10,291 nucleotides of DNA from contig RXIE01000138.1 of assembly GCA_004212135.1 (NCBI GenBank), forward strand, positions 1 through 10,291. Reading direction: 5' to 3'. Source of the stretch: Candidatus Methanophagales archaeon ANME-1-THS (GTDB lineage: Archaea > Halobacteriota > Syntropharchaeia > Alkanophagales > Methanospirareceae). Below the pieces are notes generated by a model. It searched no databases and was not told the DNA's origin. It saw nothing but the letters and a program-made list of their open reading frames with translations. Of the stretch, positions 4,414-10,113 are shown one piece after another. Numbering within the stretch: position 1 is the first letter of the stretch; each line of letters opens with the position of its first letter. Made by a program: the position numbers and the translations under genes.

Positions 4414-5073
4414 TTATACTGAGCCGAGCCTTCCCCATTCTCGGTTACGAAAATCCAGAAGTATTCTCTCTTGGTCTCTCAATCTCGGTATTTGTGAAAC
4501 GATTTCCTCGTAATCTTCAATACTGCGGGAAAGAACCTCTCGGAGGAGGTCTAAATCATTCTTCCAGACCAATCTGTGGATTATTAAGACATCCACGAGC
4601 TCCCAGACCTTCTTTGACACAAATGCGGGCCTCTGGGTGTTCACTGTGACGGTAATCTGCCGGTTCCGGCCCAATCTAATCAATCTGAGGAGTTCCTGGG
4701 ATTGTTTAGAGCTTTCTGGGACGTATTCGGCTATTTCATCAAAAAAGAACCACTTAGTAGGAGGAAAGTCTGCTATTCTGAGTGCTGAGTCTGTAAATTG
4801 GATAATCTCGCCCGTAGACAGTTCACTGAGGTTGAAGGATATACTTTGTTTCTGTATTGCTCTCATGAGGCCTCCAGCTGCGATCCCTTGTTGAAGGATA
4901 TCAGCATTTTTTATCACGGAATACGGCTTGGCATTCCGTATTTTCAAAATCCCGAGTGTATCAAAGGCTATTACTCGGATTCCTTTCGTTTCTGCGAGTA
5001 TTTTGGTGAGATAACTCTTTCCTGTGCCTCTTTGCCCGATAATTCCACATAATCTGTTCTCTATTTCTATCAT
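4414..5073 (-). CDS. HerA/FtsK-superfamily DNA-packaging ATPase, 219 aa
   Basis: Walker A GQRGTGKS at residues 13-20, Walker B WFFFDE with catalytic acid pair D112-E113, and the conserved LRLGRNRQITVTVNTQRP segment (residues about 131-149) with the glutamine sensor typical of HerA/FtsK proteins. At about 220 aa it has the minimal core size of genome-packaging ATPases of membrane-containing icosahedral viruses (A32-like: PRD1 P9, STIV B204, the Halopanivirales ATPase). These hydrolyse ATP to pump DNA through a vertex. I start it at ATG 5073, overlapping the upstream stop as ATGA with GGAG 8 nt ahead; an ATG at 5094 lacks a ribosome site. Between the membrane-protein genes and the fibre, it fits packaging rather than chromosome segregation. 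Confidence 0.85.
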   Translation of the reverse strand: MIEIENRLCGIIGQRGTGKSYLTKILAETKGIRVIAFDTLGILKIRNAKPYSVIKNADILQQGIAAGGLMRAIQKQSISFNLSELSTGEIIQFTDSALRIADFPPTKWFFFDEIAEYVPESSKQSQELLRLIRLGRNRQITVTVNTQRPAFVSKKVWELVDVLIIHRLVWKNDLDLLREVLSRSIEDYEEIVSQIPRLRDQERILLDFRNREWGRLGSV

Positions 5074-5198
5074 TTGTTTCTCCAAATACACCATGCGCAG
5101 AAAATCGTAACTGAGAGCGTGCTGAAAAAGAGTAGTATATCTTCAACGTGTCTTTTCATGTCAGTCCAAGAAGGTACAGTATTGCGAGGAACAGTCAT
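5070..5198 (-). CDS. Small membrane protein, 42 aa
   Basis: ATG at 5198 follows the previous stop by one base (TAGTATG), and the TGA at 5070 overlaps the ATPase start, so the gene is embedded in a translationally coupled run. Weak AGGA lies upstream. The product has a polar N-terminus (MTVPRNTVPSWTDMKRHVED) and one hydrophobic helix (ILLFFSTLSVTIFCAWCIW), ending in basic RNK, suggesting a single-span protein. Likely a component of an internal viral membrane or the packaging vertex, where ATPases of this type often need small membrane partners. Inferred from position; no family recognised. Confidence 0.65.
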   Translation of the reverse strand: MTVPRNTVPSWTDMKRHVEDILLFFSTLSVTIFCAWCIWRNK

Positions 5199-5199
5199 A

Positions 5200-5340
5200 C
5201 TATTTCGTTCCTAAAAAGAAACCTCCGAGCCCTGAGATTAGTCCGATTGAGATGGAGAGGATTTTTCCGTTAACTCCTTTGGAAAGGGCGTATAATTCTA
5301 ACACAAAGATACTTAGAATCGCAGTAATACTCTCAATCAT
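5200..5340 (-). CDS. Small two-span membrane protein, 46 aa
   Basis: ATG at 5340 lies 3 nt after the preceding stop with GGTGA about 5 nt upstream; the stop TAG is at 5200. The protein has two hydrophobic segments (ESITAILSIFVLELYAL and ILSISIGLISGLGGFFLG) separated by a short polar turn (SKGVNGK), consistent with a helical hairpin in a membrane. It belongs to a block of four consecutive membrane-protein genes before the ATPase, the pattern of viruses with an inner membrane. Exact role unknown. Confidence 0.68.
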   Translation of the reverse strand: MIESITAILSIFVLELYALSKGVNGKILSISIGLISGLGGFFLGTK

Positions 5341-5343
5341 TTT

Positions 5344-5895
5344 TCACCACTTACCGGGAGCTGGCATTCCTGGCGGTGCTGGGGCTGACCCTCCGGGAAG
5401 ACCACTCTTTCCTTTAGCCTTTTCTATCGCTTCCCGTGCCTCTCGGACCAGGGTTTCAAGTCTGAAGATTCCTGCTCTTTCTTTTGCTGACTCAAGCCCT
5501 CCTATTGTTTTCAGCTGGGAGGTCTTAGATACATAAATTCCCCCTCCGCCTCCCGTAGGAACATATATGCCTGGGCTTTGGATTGGGCTCGGTGCTGGAG
5601 TAGGTGCTGGACTCGGTAGTGTGAAGATGGTTGGAGAGTACTTTGTGGGTTCGGGGAAAGATGGAGAGGGTATAGTTATTGCTGGGGGACTTAAAACACT
5701 TCCAAGTTCTGAGAGTATTTTACTATAATCTTCACTTGAAAATCCTTCCCCGCTTGACCAATCTCCATTTCCTCCACCTCCACCTCCTCCTGGAAGGAAC
5801 TGGGTTAGCTCCTTTCCCTTTCCTCCCCCGAGGAGAAATATCCCTGCTACTGCTGCTCCGAGTATTATTAATCCTTCCTTTTGCTTTTTGTTCAT
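5344..5895 (-). CDS. Membrane-anchored Pro/Gly-rich virion-type protein, 183 aa
   Basis: An N-terminal anchor (GLIILGAAVAGIFLLGGG, residues about 8-25) is followed by a poly-glycine stretch, then a long proline/serine/threonine region (residues about 65-110 with repeated SP, PSP and PAP), a second glycine block, a charged helix (KERAGIFRLETLVREAREAI) and a Pro/Gly-rich tail. ATG at 5895 overlaps the upstream stop as ATGA and has GGGGGTGA about 9 nt before it. The anchor plus extended low-complexity stalk suits a protein linking the viral membrane to the capsid or a vertex stalk. No homologue recognised; the composition makes similarity searches unreliable. Confidence 0.72.
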   Translation of the reverse strand: MNKKQKEGLIILGAAVAGIFLLGGGKGKELTQFLPGGGGGGGNGDWSSGEGFSSEDYSKILSELGSVLSPPAITIPSPSFPEPTKYSPTIFTLPSPAPTPAPSPIQSPGIYVPTGGGGGIYVSKTSQLKTIGGLESAKERAGIFRLETLVREAREAIEKAKGKSGLPGGSAPAPPGMPAPGKW

Positions 5896-6380
5896 TTCTT
5901 ACTCACCCCCTTGAATAAGAAGTATGCTCCGATCCCTCCACTAAGTATAAGAGCAATCAGCCCCCAATTTATTCCCGTTTCTCCACTGGAAATCTCCACA
6001 GGTGCTCCCTTCTGGTCAAGGGCTTGCTTGAGAAGACTTGTTAGGTCTGCCACTTGCTTTGATTGCTGTTTAGAACCCGGGGATCCTATTGAAATCTGCG
6101 GGTTCCACAGATAAGAGAGTTGCGGATTATATTGGTATTGTTGTGCCTCCGTTGGAGAGAAGATCTGTGTTAAGACCTCGTATGGCTCGTGGAACTCTGG
6201 AGATCCGGCTAACCACTTGTACCGTTCCCCTCCACTGCTCCCCTCTCCATTTCCAGTTCCTCCAGTGCTTCCTCCTCCACTGCTTCCTCCTTTGAGTAAA
6301 TTAAGAAGCTTTACTACGTTTTCTCTGTCTTTCGCTATATTGTAGGCCGGAAATGCTCTAAGTAAATCTTGCGGAGTCAT
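5892..6380 (-). CDS. C-terminally anchored Gly-rich virion-type protein, 162 aa
   Basis: The N-terminal about 30 residues are helical (MTPQDLLRAFPAYNIAKDRE), then come a Gly/Ser linker (residues about 31-52), a Gln/Tyr/Trp-rich middle (QQYQYNPQLSYLWNPQ) and a C-terminal membrane helix (WGLIALILSGGIGAYFLF) with a short basic tail, KGVSKK, on the far side. It starts 1 nt after the stop of the 159-aa protein and overlaps the next gene by 4 nt. Together with the next protein it forms a mirror pair: one anchored at its C-terminus, one at its N-terminus, both with Gly-rich spacers. Likely a membrane-capsid linker; inference from layout. Confidence 0.72.
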   Translation of the reverse strand: MTPQDLLRAFPAYNIAKDRENVVKLLNLLKGGSSGGGSTGGTGNGEGSSGGERYKWLAGSPEFHEPYEVLTQIFSPTEAQQYQYNPQLSYLWNPQISIGSPGSKQQSKQVADLTSLLKQALDQKGAPVEISSGETGINWGLIALILSGGIGAYFLFKGVSKK

Positions 6381-6381
6381 T

Positions 6382-6861
6382 TTATCTTGTTACGATTTTG
6401 AAGTTTCTTAAAATATCCATAACATTAATTGGAACACCCAGCTGCCGCGCTCTTTCGTCTGCTGTCAGCCCAGTCCGGTAGAAACCAATCTCCAAAGTCT
6501 CTGGTCCTAAGTCACTACTACCTATGTTTGAGATCCGGAATTCCCGGAAGCCTTCTTTTTCTATTTTACGGGATGAAGAGCCGAATACGAGGAAACCGAG
6601 ATCCGGCCACCCGTTCCAGTAGAAACGGATGTTTGAGGTACCCGTGTTTGTCACCTCAACCACGTTGTAGGGCTCATATTTTGAAAAGGGTGCGTAGTTC
6701 TCTGTATTGAAATCCCATGTCTCCCCTGCCAGTATTGAGGCGGGGGACCTATAGGCGGTCGTATTTGTGATTGAGAAGAGCGGGGTTCCTATTTCCTCTC
6801 TTAAGAGCCTCCGTGCCTCAGAAGGCTGAACTACCCAATTTTTAGACTCTATTTTTACCAT
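6382..6861 (-). CDS. Beta-rich virion-type protein, candidate second capsid protein, 159 aa
   Basis: Start ATG 6861 has AAAAGGA closely upstream. After an N-terminal amphipathic segment (PSEARRLLREEIGT) the sequence from about 25 to 130 is a series of alternating hydrophobic/polar stretches with Gly/Asn turns (e.g. NVVEVTNTGTSNIRFYWNGW, LGFLVFGSS, ETLEIGFYR), as expected for a beta sandwich. It ends in a helix with ADERARQLGV. No membrane span, no cysteine. It follows the 168-aa capsid candidate, from which it is separated by a hairpin. In Halopanivirales two adjacent genes encode the two single-jelly-roll capsid proteins. It could instead be a penton or spike-base protein. Family not confirmed. 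Confidence 0.68.
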   Translation of the reverse strand: MVKIESKNWVVQPSEARRLLREEIGTPLFSITNTTAYRSPASILAGETWDFNTENYAPFSKYEPYNVVEVTNTGTSNIRFYWNGWPDLGFLVFGSSSRKIEKEGFREFRISNIGSSDLGPETLEIGFYRTGLTADERARQLGVPINVMDILRNFKIVTR

Positions 6862-6882
6862 ATTCCTTTTTTTATATCCTTT

Positions 6883-6918
6883 ATAAAAAATATTCTCCCC
6901 CTAACGTATAATTAGGGG
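6883..6918 (-). terminator. Hairpin and T-tract between the two capsid-type genes
   Basis: Perfect 7-bp arms CCCCTAA (6898-6904) and TTAGGGG (6912-6918) around a 7-nt loop; on the - strand it is followed by AT-rich sequence with a T6 run. Just after it, TATAAAGGATATAAAA could act as a new promoter for the 159-aa gene. It may be an attenuator that sets the ratio of the two products, an mRNA-stabilising end or a true terminator. Confidence 0.5.
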
Positions 6919-6941
6919 AATATGCCGCACAGACTGCCCGG

Positions 6942-7448
6942 TTAGTACCGAACAGTCACGGGGATTGAGATCACTGACGAAGACCTGTTTATAGCCGTCG
7001 TATTGTCTGGCCGGAACTCTACACTCAGCCGGCTATCTTCTCCGACCCAGGGGAACTGTATTTGCTCCGGAAGAGCCACCATGCTCCTCTTATCGGTCAT
7101 GCTGCCATCCAGCATCGTCGTTCTGAATTCCGAAACAACCAATTTCTGTGTACCTAAGGCGTTTTCTTGAACGAACCTCACCAGACCGTCTATGTCGGTG
7201 GCACCTATACCTCCGCGTAGTTTGAGGTAAATGTGTCCTTGGTTGTCGGGATATGTCGGATTCCCGTACCCATAGTGCCACATTTGCTGAGGCGGGATCA
7301 CGTAATAGCCGATTCGGGTGTAATCGGGTCCTACGGTGAAATCTGACTGCGATATGTTCAAATCCAGCTCCGTTAATGTTTTAACGAATACTCGTTCCTG
7401 CGTTTGTGTCTGCCCCGCTCCTCCAAGCCTCATTAACTTTTTCAACAT
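6942..7448 (-). CDS. Candidate single-jelly-roll major capsid protein, 168 aa
   Basis: A strong GGAGGAAGG site precedes ATG 7448, suggesting high expression. After about 20 basic N-terminal residues the protein is nearly all short beta-type segments (TELDLNISQSDFTV, IGYYVIPPQQMWHYGYG, GHIYLKLRGG, KLVVSEFRTTML, QIQFPWVGEDSRLSVEFRPD, SSVISIPVTVRY), with no cysteines or membrane span. The length equals that of small single-jelly-roll capsid proteins (about 170-185 aa: P23-77 VP16, VP7 of haloarchaeal sphaerolipoviruses), and it lies with a second beta-rich protein, membrane proteins and a packaging ATPase. The 'tyrosine-V-I-P-x-x-Q-x-W' turn and 'DSRLSVEF' end resemble that class in style only. 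Structure comparison would decide; a non-capsid beta sandwich remains possible. Confidence 0.68.
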   Translation of the reverse strand: MLKKLMRLGGAGQTQTQERVFVKTLTELDLNISQSDFTVGPDYTRIGYYVIPPQQMWHYGYGNPTYPDNQGHIYLKLRGGIGATDIDGLVRFVQENALGTQKLVVSEFRTTMLDGSMTDKRSMVALPEQIQFPWVGEDSRLSVEFRPDNTTAINRSSSVISIPVTVRY

Positions 7449-7460
7449 ATTTCCTTCCTC

Positions 7461-7751
7461 CTACATCGTCGCAGGAGCAGCTCCACCCGTTGTTCCTCCA
7501 CCGAAGAGTCCCATGAGGGCTAAAGCGAAATCCTCGCCAGCATCTATTCCGAATCCCATCTTCGCCATATTTGAGAGTCTCCCTTGCCCTGGGAGCACCG
7601 CAGCAATCACCATTTTCGCCGCACCGCTCACAAAATTCCCATCTCCGACAATGCCAGCTAAAATGGGTTCCTCCAAGGATTTTATGACCCCGGCACCTAC
7701 GAAATCTATAACAGACGTCGTCTTCGTCTTAATTTTTGGAACTAACTCCAT
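7461..7751 (-). CDS. Small Gly/Ala-rich hydrophobic virion-type protein, 96 aa
   Basis: First gene of the structural operon: ATG 7751 with AAGGAGTAGGT a few bases upstream. After a basic start (MELVPKIKTKTT) come alternating hydrophobic helices (SVIDFVGAGVIKSL, SGAAKMVIAAVLPG, FALALMGLFGGG) and a Gly/Thr/Ala-rich end. The hydrophobic parts are amphipathic or short spans and could associate with a membrane. Its stop lies 12 nt before the 168-aa capsid candidate. Small glycine-rich membrane proteins next to capsid genes are usual in membrane-containing icosahedral archaeal viruses, but I do not recognise the family. Confidence 0.75.
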   Translation of the reverse strand: MELVPKIKTKTTSVIDFVGAGVIKSLEEPILAGIVGDGNFVSGAAKMVIAAVLPGQGRLSNMAKMGFGIDAGEDFALALMGLFGGGTTGGAAPATM

Positions 7752-7780
7752 TTTACCTACTCCTTTTTTATTTTATATCC

Positions 7781-7840
7781 CTATGTTATCTCTATGAGCG
7801 TAATTAACTCTTTTCCACCCTCTGATTTTATATGTACCAT
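7781..7840 (-). CDS. Possible 19-aa leader peptide of the structural operon
   Basis: ATG at 7840 opens a frame MVHIKSEGGKELITLIEIT ending at TAG 7781. It begins a few bases after the predicted transcription start, so it would be read as a leaderless message, and ends 30 nt before the first structural gene. The short length makes chance likely. Confidence 0.2.
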   Translation of the reverse strand: MVHIKSEGGKELITLIEIT

Positions 7841-7867
7841 CCTGGGGTATCCTAATATGGGTGGAAG

Positions 7868-7880
7868 GTATATATATTTT
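7868..7880 (-). promoter_or_regulatory. TATA-type promoter of the structural operon
   Basis: On the - strand AAAATATATATACC follows the integrase stop, with an A-rich stretch upstream as a BRE. Expected transcription start is about 7845-7850, about 95 nt before the first structural gene. A second TATA-like ATATAAAAT at 7770-7778 is too close to the ATG unless leaderless, and that gene has a ribosome site. Confidence 0.5.
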
Positions 7881-7882
7881 TT

Positions 7883-8722
7883 TTATGCCTCTGTTTCCTT
7901 AATGGGGCTCTCTATGACCTCTAAAGAAGCCCTTTGAGAGCTTGTTTTGAGATCATTGAAAATATTGAGAAGGTGGGGTACTATGCGGGAGTACTCACTA
8001 TCTGATGTCTTTGTTTTATTTAAGTAGTAAACACTTCCTATATCGGTACTACTTCTCCCCTGAATAAAGTTTGCTACCTCCATCTGTATCCCCTGCTCTA
8101 TCAGGAAATTAAGATGCCATTTCCTCAGGCTATTAGCAGTCACCCGCCGGTGTGCTATACCTCTCACTGCCGCCTTATATGGAGTATTTATCTTTTTTGT
8201 TTCCTCAAAGAAAATAGAAGGGAAGTACATCCAGAAGGCTTTCTTTTGACCTTTTGCTGTACTTCCGAGTGGTATTCGTGCTATATTATCAATAATTATC
8301 GTGTTCTCTATATTCTTAAGTCCCTCTAAAGCTTGTGAGAGCCTACATCCTGAAAATAGTATGAGTTTGAAAAGGGGTTTAAATTCTGGAGATATATTCA
8401 TATATGCCTCCATCAATTCTCCCGTACTAATGAAATTCTCCCGCACCCCTGTCTTTTGTATCTTCACTGATTTTCTCCATTTGTCTATTGGGCTACTATT
8501 AAAAATATCAAACTCACAATACTCCATATAATTGAAAATGTTCTTAAGAGCCTTGGTATAAGTATCTCCATGACAAGTCTTGAGATGGGTTTTTAATTCT
8601 AATGTGGTTGTGATGGTAGAGGGTAGGAGCCTATCCAGAGAACTTAAATAATCCCTAATCCTTTCTGCTGATACATGCCGTACATCATGGAGATATGACT
8701 TTAGATTCTCTTTATTTGTCAA
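7883..8722 (-). CDS. SSV-type tyrosine integrase, C-terminal catalytic fragment Int(C)
   Basis: The 279 residues from the TTG at 8722 contain the core-binding and catalytic domains. Visible catalytic elements: box I arginine in FSGCRLSQ, a lysine region (TAKGQKKAF), box II SLRKWHLNFL with its arginine, the SSV1-like ANFIQGR segment, and the nucleophile tyrosine in VYYLNKTK. The box II to tyrosine spacing and NFIQGR closely match SSV1 integrase. The enzyme recombines the 44-bp core with tRNA-Val. The frame stays open upstream through the attR core to a TAG in host DNA, with no ATG; in the circle it joins Int(N) for a 367-aa enzyme. In the integrated state any product from TTG 8722 would lack the N-terminal 88 residues. 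Confidence 0.9.
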   Translation of the reverse strand: MTNKENLKSYLHDVRHVSAERIRDYLSSLDRLLPSTITTTLELKTHLKTCHGDTYTKALKNIFNYMEYCEFDIFNSSPIDKWRKSVKIQKTGVRENFISTGELMEAYMNISPEFKPLFKLILFSGCRLSQALEGLKNIENTIIIDNIARIPLGSTAKGQKKAFWMYFPSIFFEETKKINTPYKAAVRGIAHRRVTANSLRKWHLNFLIEQGIQMEVANFIQGRSSTDIGSVYYLNKTKTSDSEYSRIVPHLLNIFNDLKTSSQRASLEVIESPIKETEA

Positions 8723-8739
8723 ATAGAACTCTCTTAAAG

Positions 8740-8783
8740 GCCTCGTGAAGGCGGTGTCATAACCAACTAGACCACGAGCCCCG
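8740..8783 (-). pseudogene. attR: right 44-bp core, a tRNA-Val 5'-half remnant
   Basis: Identical to 10-53. On the - strand it begins as tRNA-Val (8781) but after the core runs into integrase sequence, so the anticodon stem is cut and there is no T arm: a non-functional tRNA half. It keeps the original host tRNA promoter (TTTAAAT near 8816-8822), so transcription from that promoter would now proceed into the integrase C-terminal fragment. Confidence 0.9.
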
Positions 8784-8814
8784 AACGGTATCTAGTAAAA
8801 GGAGAGATTGACTG

Positions 8815-8829
8815 ATTTAAATAATTTTT
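8815..8829. promoter_or_regulatory. AT-rich, partly palindromic TATA region between tRNA half and argJ
   Basis: ATTTAAATAATTTTT is centred about 39 bp from the tRNA 5' end on the - strand, the usual distance for an archaeal tRNA promoter with a short leader. The palindromic TTTAAA could also serve argJ on the + strand, with a start near 8845 and a leader of about 55 nt. Confidence 0.55.
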
Positions 8830-8899
8830 CGTAACCAATTGAGAAGTAAGACAGGAGAACTCTTTAGCTTTAAAGATAAGAGAGGGGAAAGAGAAGAGC

Positions 8900-10096
8900 A
8901 TGGCGATAAAGGTGGTGAGAGGTGGCATTTGTGCTCCGGAAGGAGTACGAGCGTACGGCATAAAAGAGGGCAATAAGGGGTTAGCGGTGATCGAAGGTGA
9001 AGGGAGAGCGGTCGGTATGTTCACCTCAAATAAAATACAGGCGGCGCCAGTACGATTCACGAAGAAGCAGCTTAAGAAGGGAAGCATACGTGCGATCATT
9101 GCGAATAGTGGCTGTGCAAACAGTTTTACCGGCGAACGGGGGATGGGGGATGCAGAGCGAATGGCGGAGCTCGCATCATCAGCTCTGGGACTTGCACGAG
9201 ACGAGGTAGCCGTTGCCTCCACCGGTCCGATCGGGGTACACCTCGACATGGGGTTAATCGAGCGCCAGCTCAGGGACGTGGTGAAGAAGTTGACTGCTGA
9301 AGAGCCGGGGAGCGCGGCCGCAGCACGGGCCATTATGACCACTGATACCTTCCCCAAGGAGCAGGCGATTCAGATCGATACCAGCACGGGAGAACGGGCG
9401 GTGATAGGAGGAATTGCAAAAGGTTCGGGGATGATCTTCCCCCACTTAGGGCTCGCCACCATGCTCTCGTTTCTCTATACTGATGCATCAGTGGAGGACG
9501 AAGTCCTGAGGCGGAGTCTGAACGAAGCGGTGGATAACTCATTCAATATGGTGGTGGTGGATGGGGATATGAGCACGAACGATATGGTGCTCCTGGTATC
9601 CACAGGGAAGAGCGTTCCGGTGAGCGAAGCGGACTTCAAAGCGGGCTTACAGTTTGTCTGCCGTGAGCTCGCGAAGCTGATCGCGAGGGATGGTGAAGGC
9701 GCGACGAAGTTCATCGAGGTGAGGGTGAGCGGTGCATCCTCCATGGAAGATGCGAGAGAAGTGGGAAGATCTATACTCAGGTCGCCACTGGTGAAGAGTG
9801 CTATTCAGGGTGAACGTCCCGACTTCATGTGTGGTCGTATCATTGCAGCTATCGGGAGTTCGGCTATCGCGGGAGATGTTGACCCCCAGGGGCTCTCAAT
9901 CCGCATAAAATGCGATAAGGAGGTTATCGCAGTGAAGAACGGTGCCTTTATGGATCTCTCAGGGGTGGCGAGGGAGATCCTGAGGGGCAAAGAGATCGTT
10001 CTGGAGGTGGATCTGGGAACCGGGGAGGGCGAAGCAACGGCGTGGGGATGCGATTTATCCGCTGAGTATGTCCGGATAAATGCGGGTATGCATTAA
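8900..10096 (+). CDS. argJ: Bifunctional glutamate N-acetyltransferase / N-acetylglutamate synthase (ornithine acetyltransferase)
   Basis: ArgJ transfers the acetyl group of N-acetylornithine to glutamate (arginine biosynthesis, cytoplasm); bifunctional forms can also use acetyl-CoA. The 398-aa length is normal. Hallmarks: STGPIG (residues 107-112, oxyanion-hole region), MTTDTFPK (146-153, substrate binding), KGSGMI (174-179), and the self-cleavage site LATMLSF where the chain is cut before T187, which becomes the nucleophile of the beta subunit. VDGDMSTND (220-228) and the C-terminal YVRINAGMH also fit. A purine-rich stretch (GAGGGGAAAGAGAAGAG) precedes ATG 8900. This is host DNA next to the integration site, of different base composition from the element. 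Monofunctional versus bifunctional activity cannot be told from sequence alone. Confidence 0.96.
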   Translation: MAIKVVRGGICAPEGVRAYGIKEGNKGLAVIEGEGRAVGMFTSNKIQAAPVRFTKKQLKKGSIRAIIANSGCANSFTGERGMGDAERMAELASSALGLARDEVAVASTGPIGVHLDMGLIERQLRDVVKKLTAEEPGSAAAARAIMTTDTFPKEQAIQIDTSTGERAVIGGIAKGSGMIFPHLGLATMLSFLYTDASVEDEVLRRSLNEAVDNSFNMVVVDGDMSTNDMVLLVSTGKSVPVSEADFKAGLQFVCRELAKLIARDGEGATKFIEVRVSGASSMEDAREVGRSILRSPLVKSAIQGERPDFMCGRIIAAIGSSAIAGDVDPQGLSIRIKCDKEVIAVKNGAFMDLSGVAREILRGKEIVLEVDLGTGEGEATAWGCDLSAEYVRINAGMH

Positions 10097-10113
10097 GGGC
10101 GCTGCCCCCACCG

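Larger units (their letters stand above)
10..8783. mobile_element. Integrated circular archaeal provirus-like element, about 8,730 bp
   Basis: The element is bounded by the two 44-bp direct repeats; one repeat plus the interior gives an 8,730-bp circle. It carries a tyrosine integrase gene that becomes intact only when the ends are joined, a packaging-type ATPase, two neighbouring beta-rich small proteins, several membrane proteins, a fibre-like protein, an iteron cluster and small DNA-binding proteins. All convincing genes are on the - strand, in overlapping or tightly spaced runs. Integration through a tRNA gene is seen directly. Viral rather than plasmid nature is inferred from the ATPase plus structural-type module. 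No tail, portal, large terminase or polymerase genes are visible, which argues against head-tailed viruses and protein-primed viruses. Confidence 0.9.

Noticed and set aside
3451..7751. Double-jelly-roll capsid virus (STIV/PRD1 type)
   Set aside because: No protein is long enough for a double jelly roll; the only longer protein (310 aa) carries a fibre-type motif.
7336..7797. A 153-codon + strand frame opposite the first two structural genes
   Set aside because: Antisense to two well-spaced genes with strong ribosome sites; Pro/Ser-rich product typical of a shadow of Gly-rich coding DNA.
8740..8783. A complete tRNA at the right end
   Set aside because: Only the 5' half is present; beyond the core the anticodon stem and T arm are missing.
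10..8783. Spindle-shaped (Fuselloviridae-type) virus, suggested by the SSV-type integrase
   Set aside because: No VP1/VP3-like pair of short hydrophobic coat proteins or DnaA-like protein was recognised; the two beta-rich proteins plus HerA/FtsK ATPase and fibre favour an icosahedral plan. The integrase seems to be a separate module.
10..8783. Conjugative plasmid origin for the ATPase
   Set aside because: No relaxase or type IV secretion proteins are visible, and the ATPase has only the minimal packaging-size core without N-terminal membrane domains.
8767..9357. A 196-codon - strand frame across the attR region and argJ
   Set aside because: It lies antisense to the clearly conserved ArgJ protein; long antisense frames are common in G+C-rich genes.
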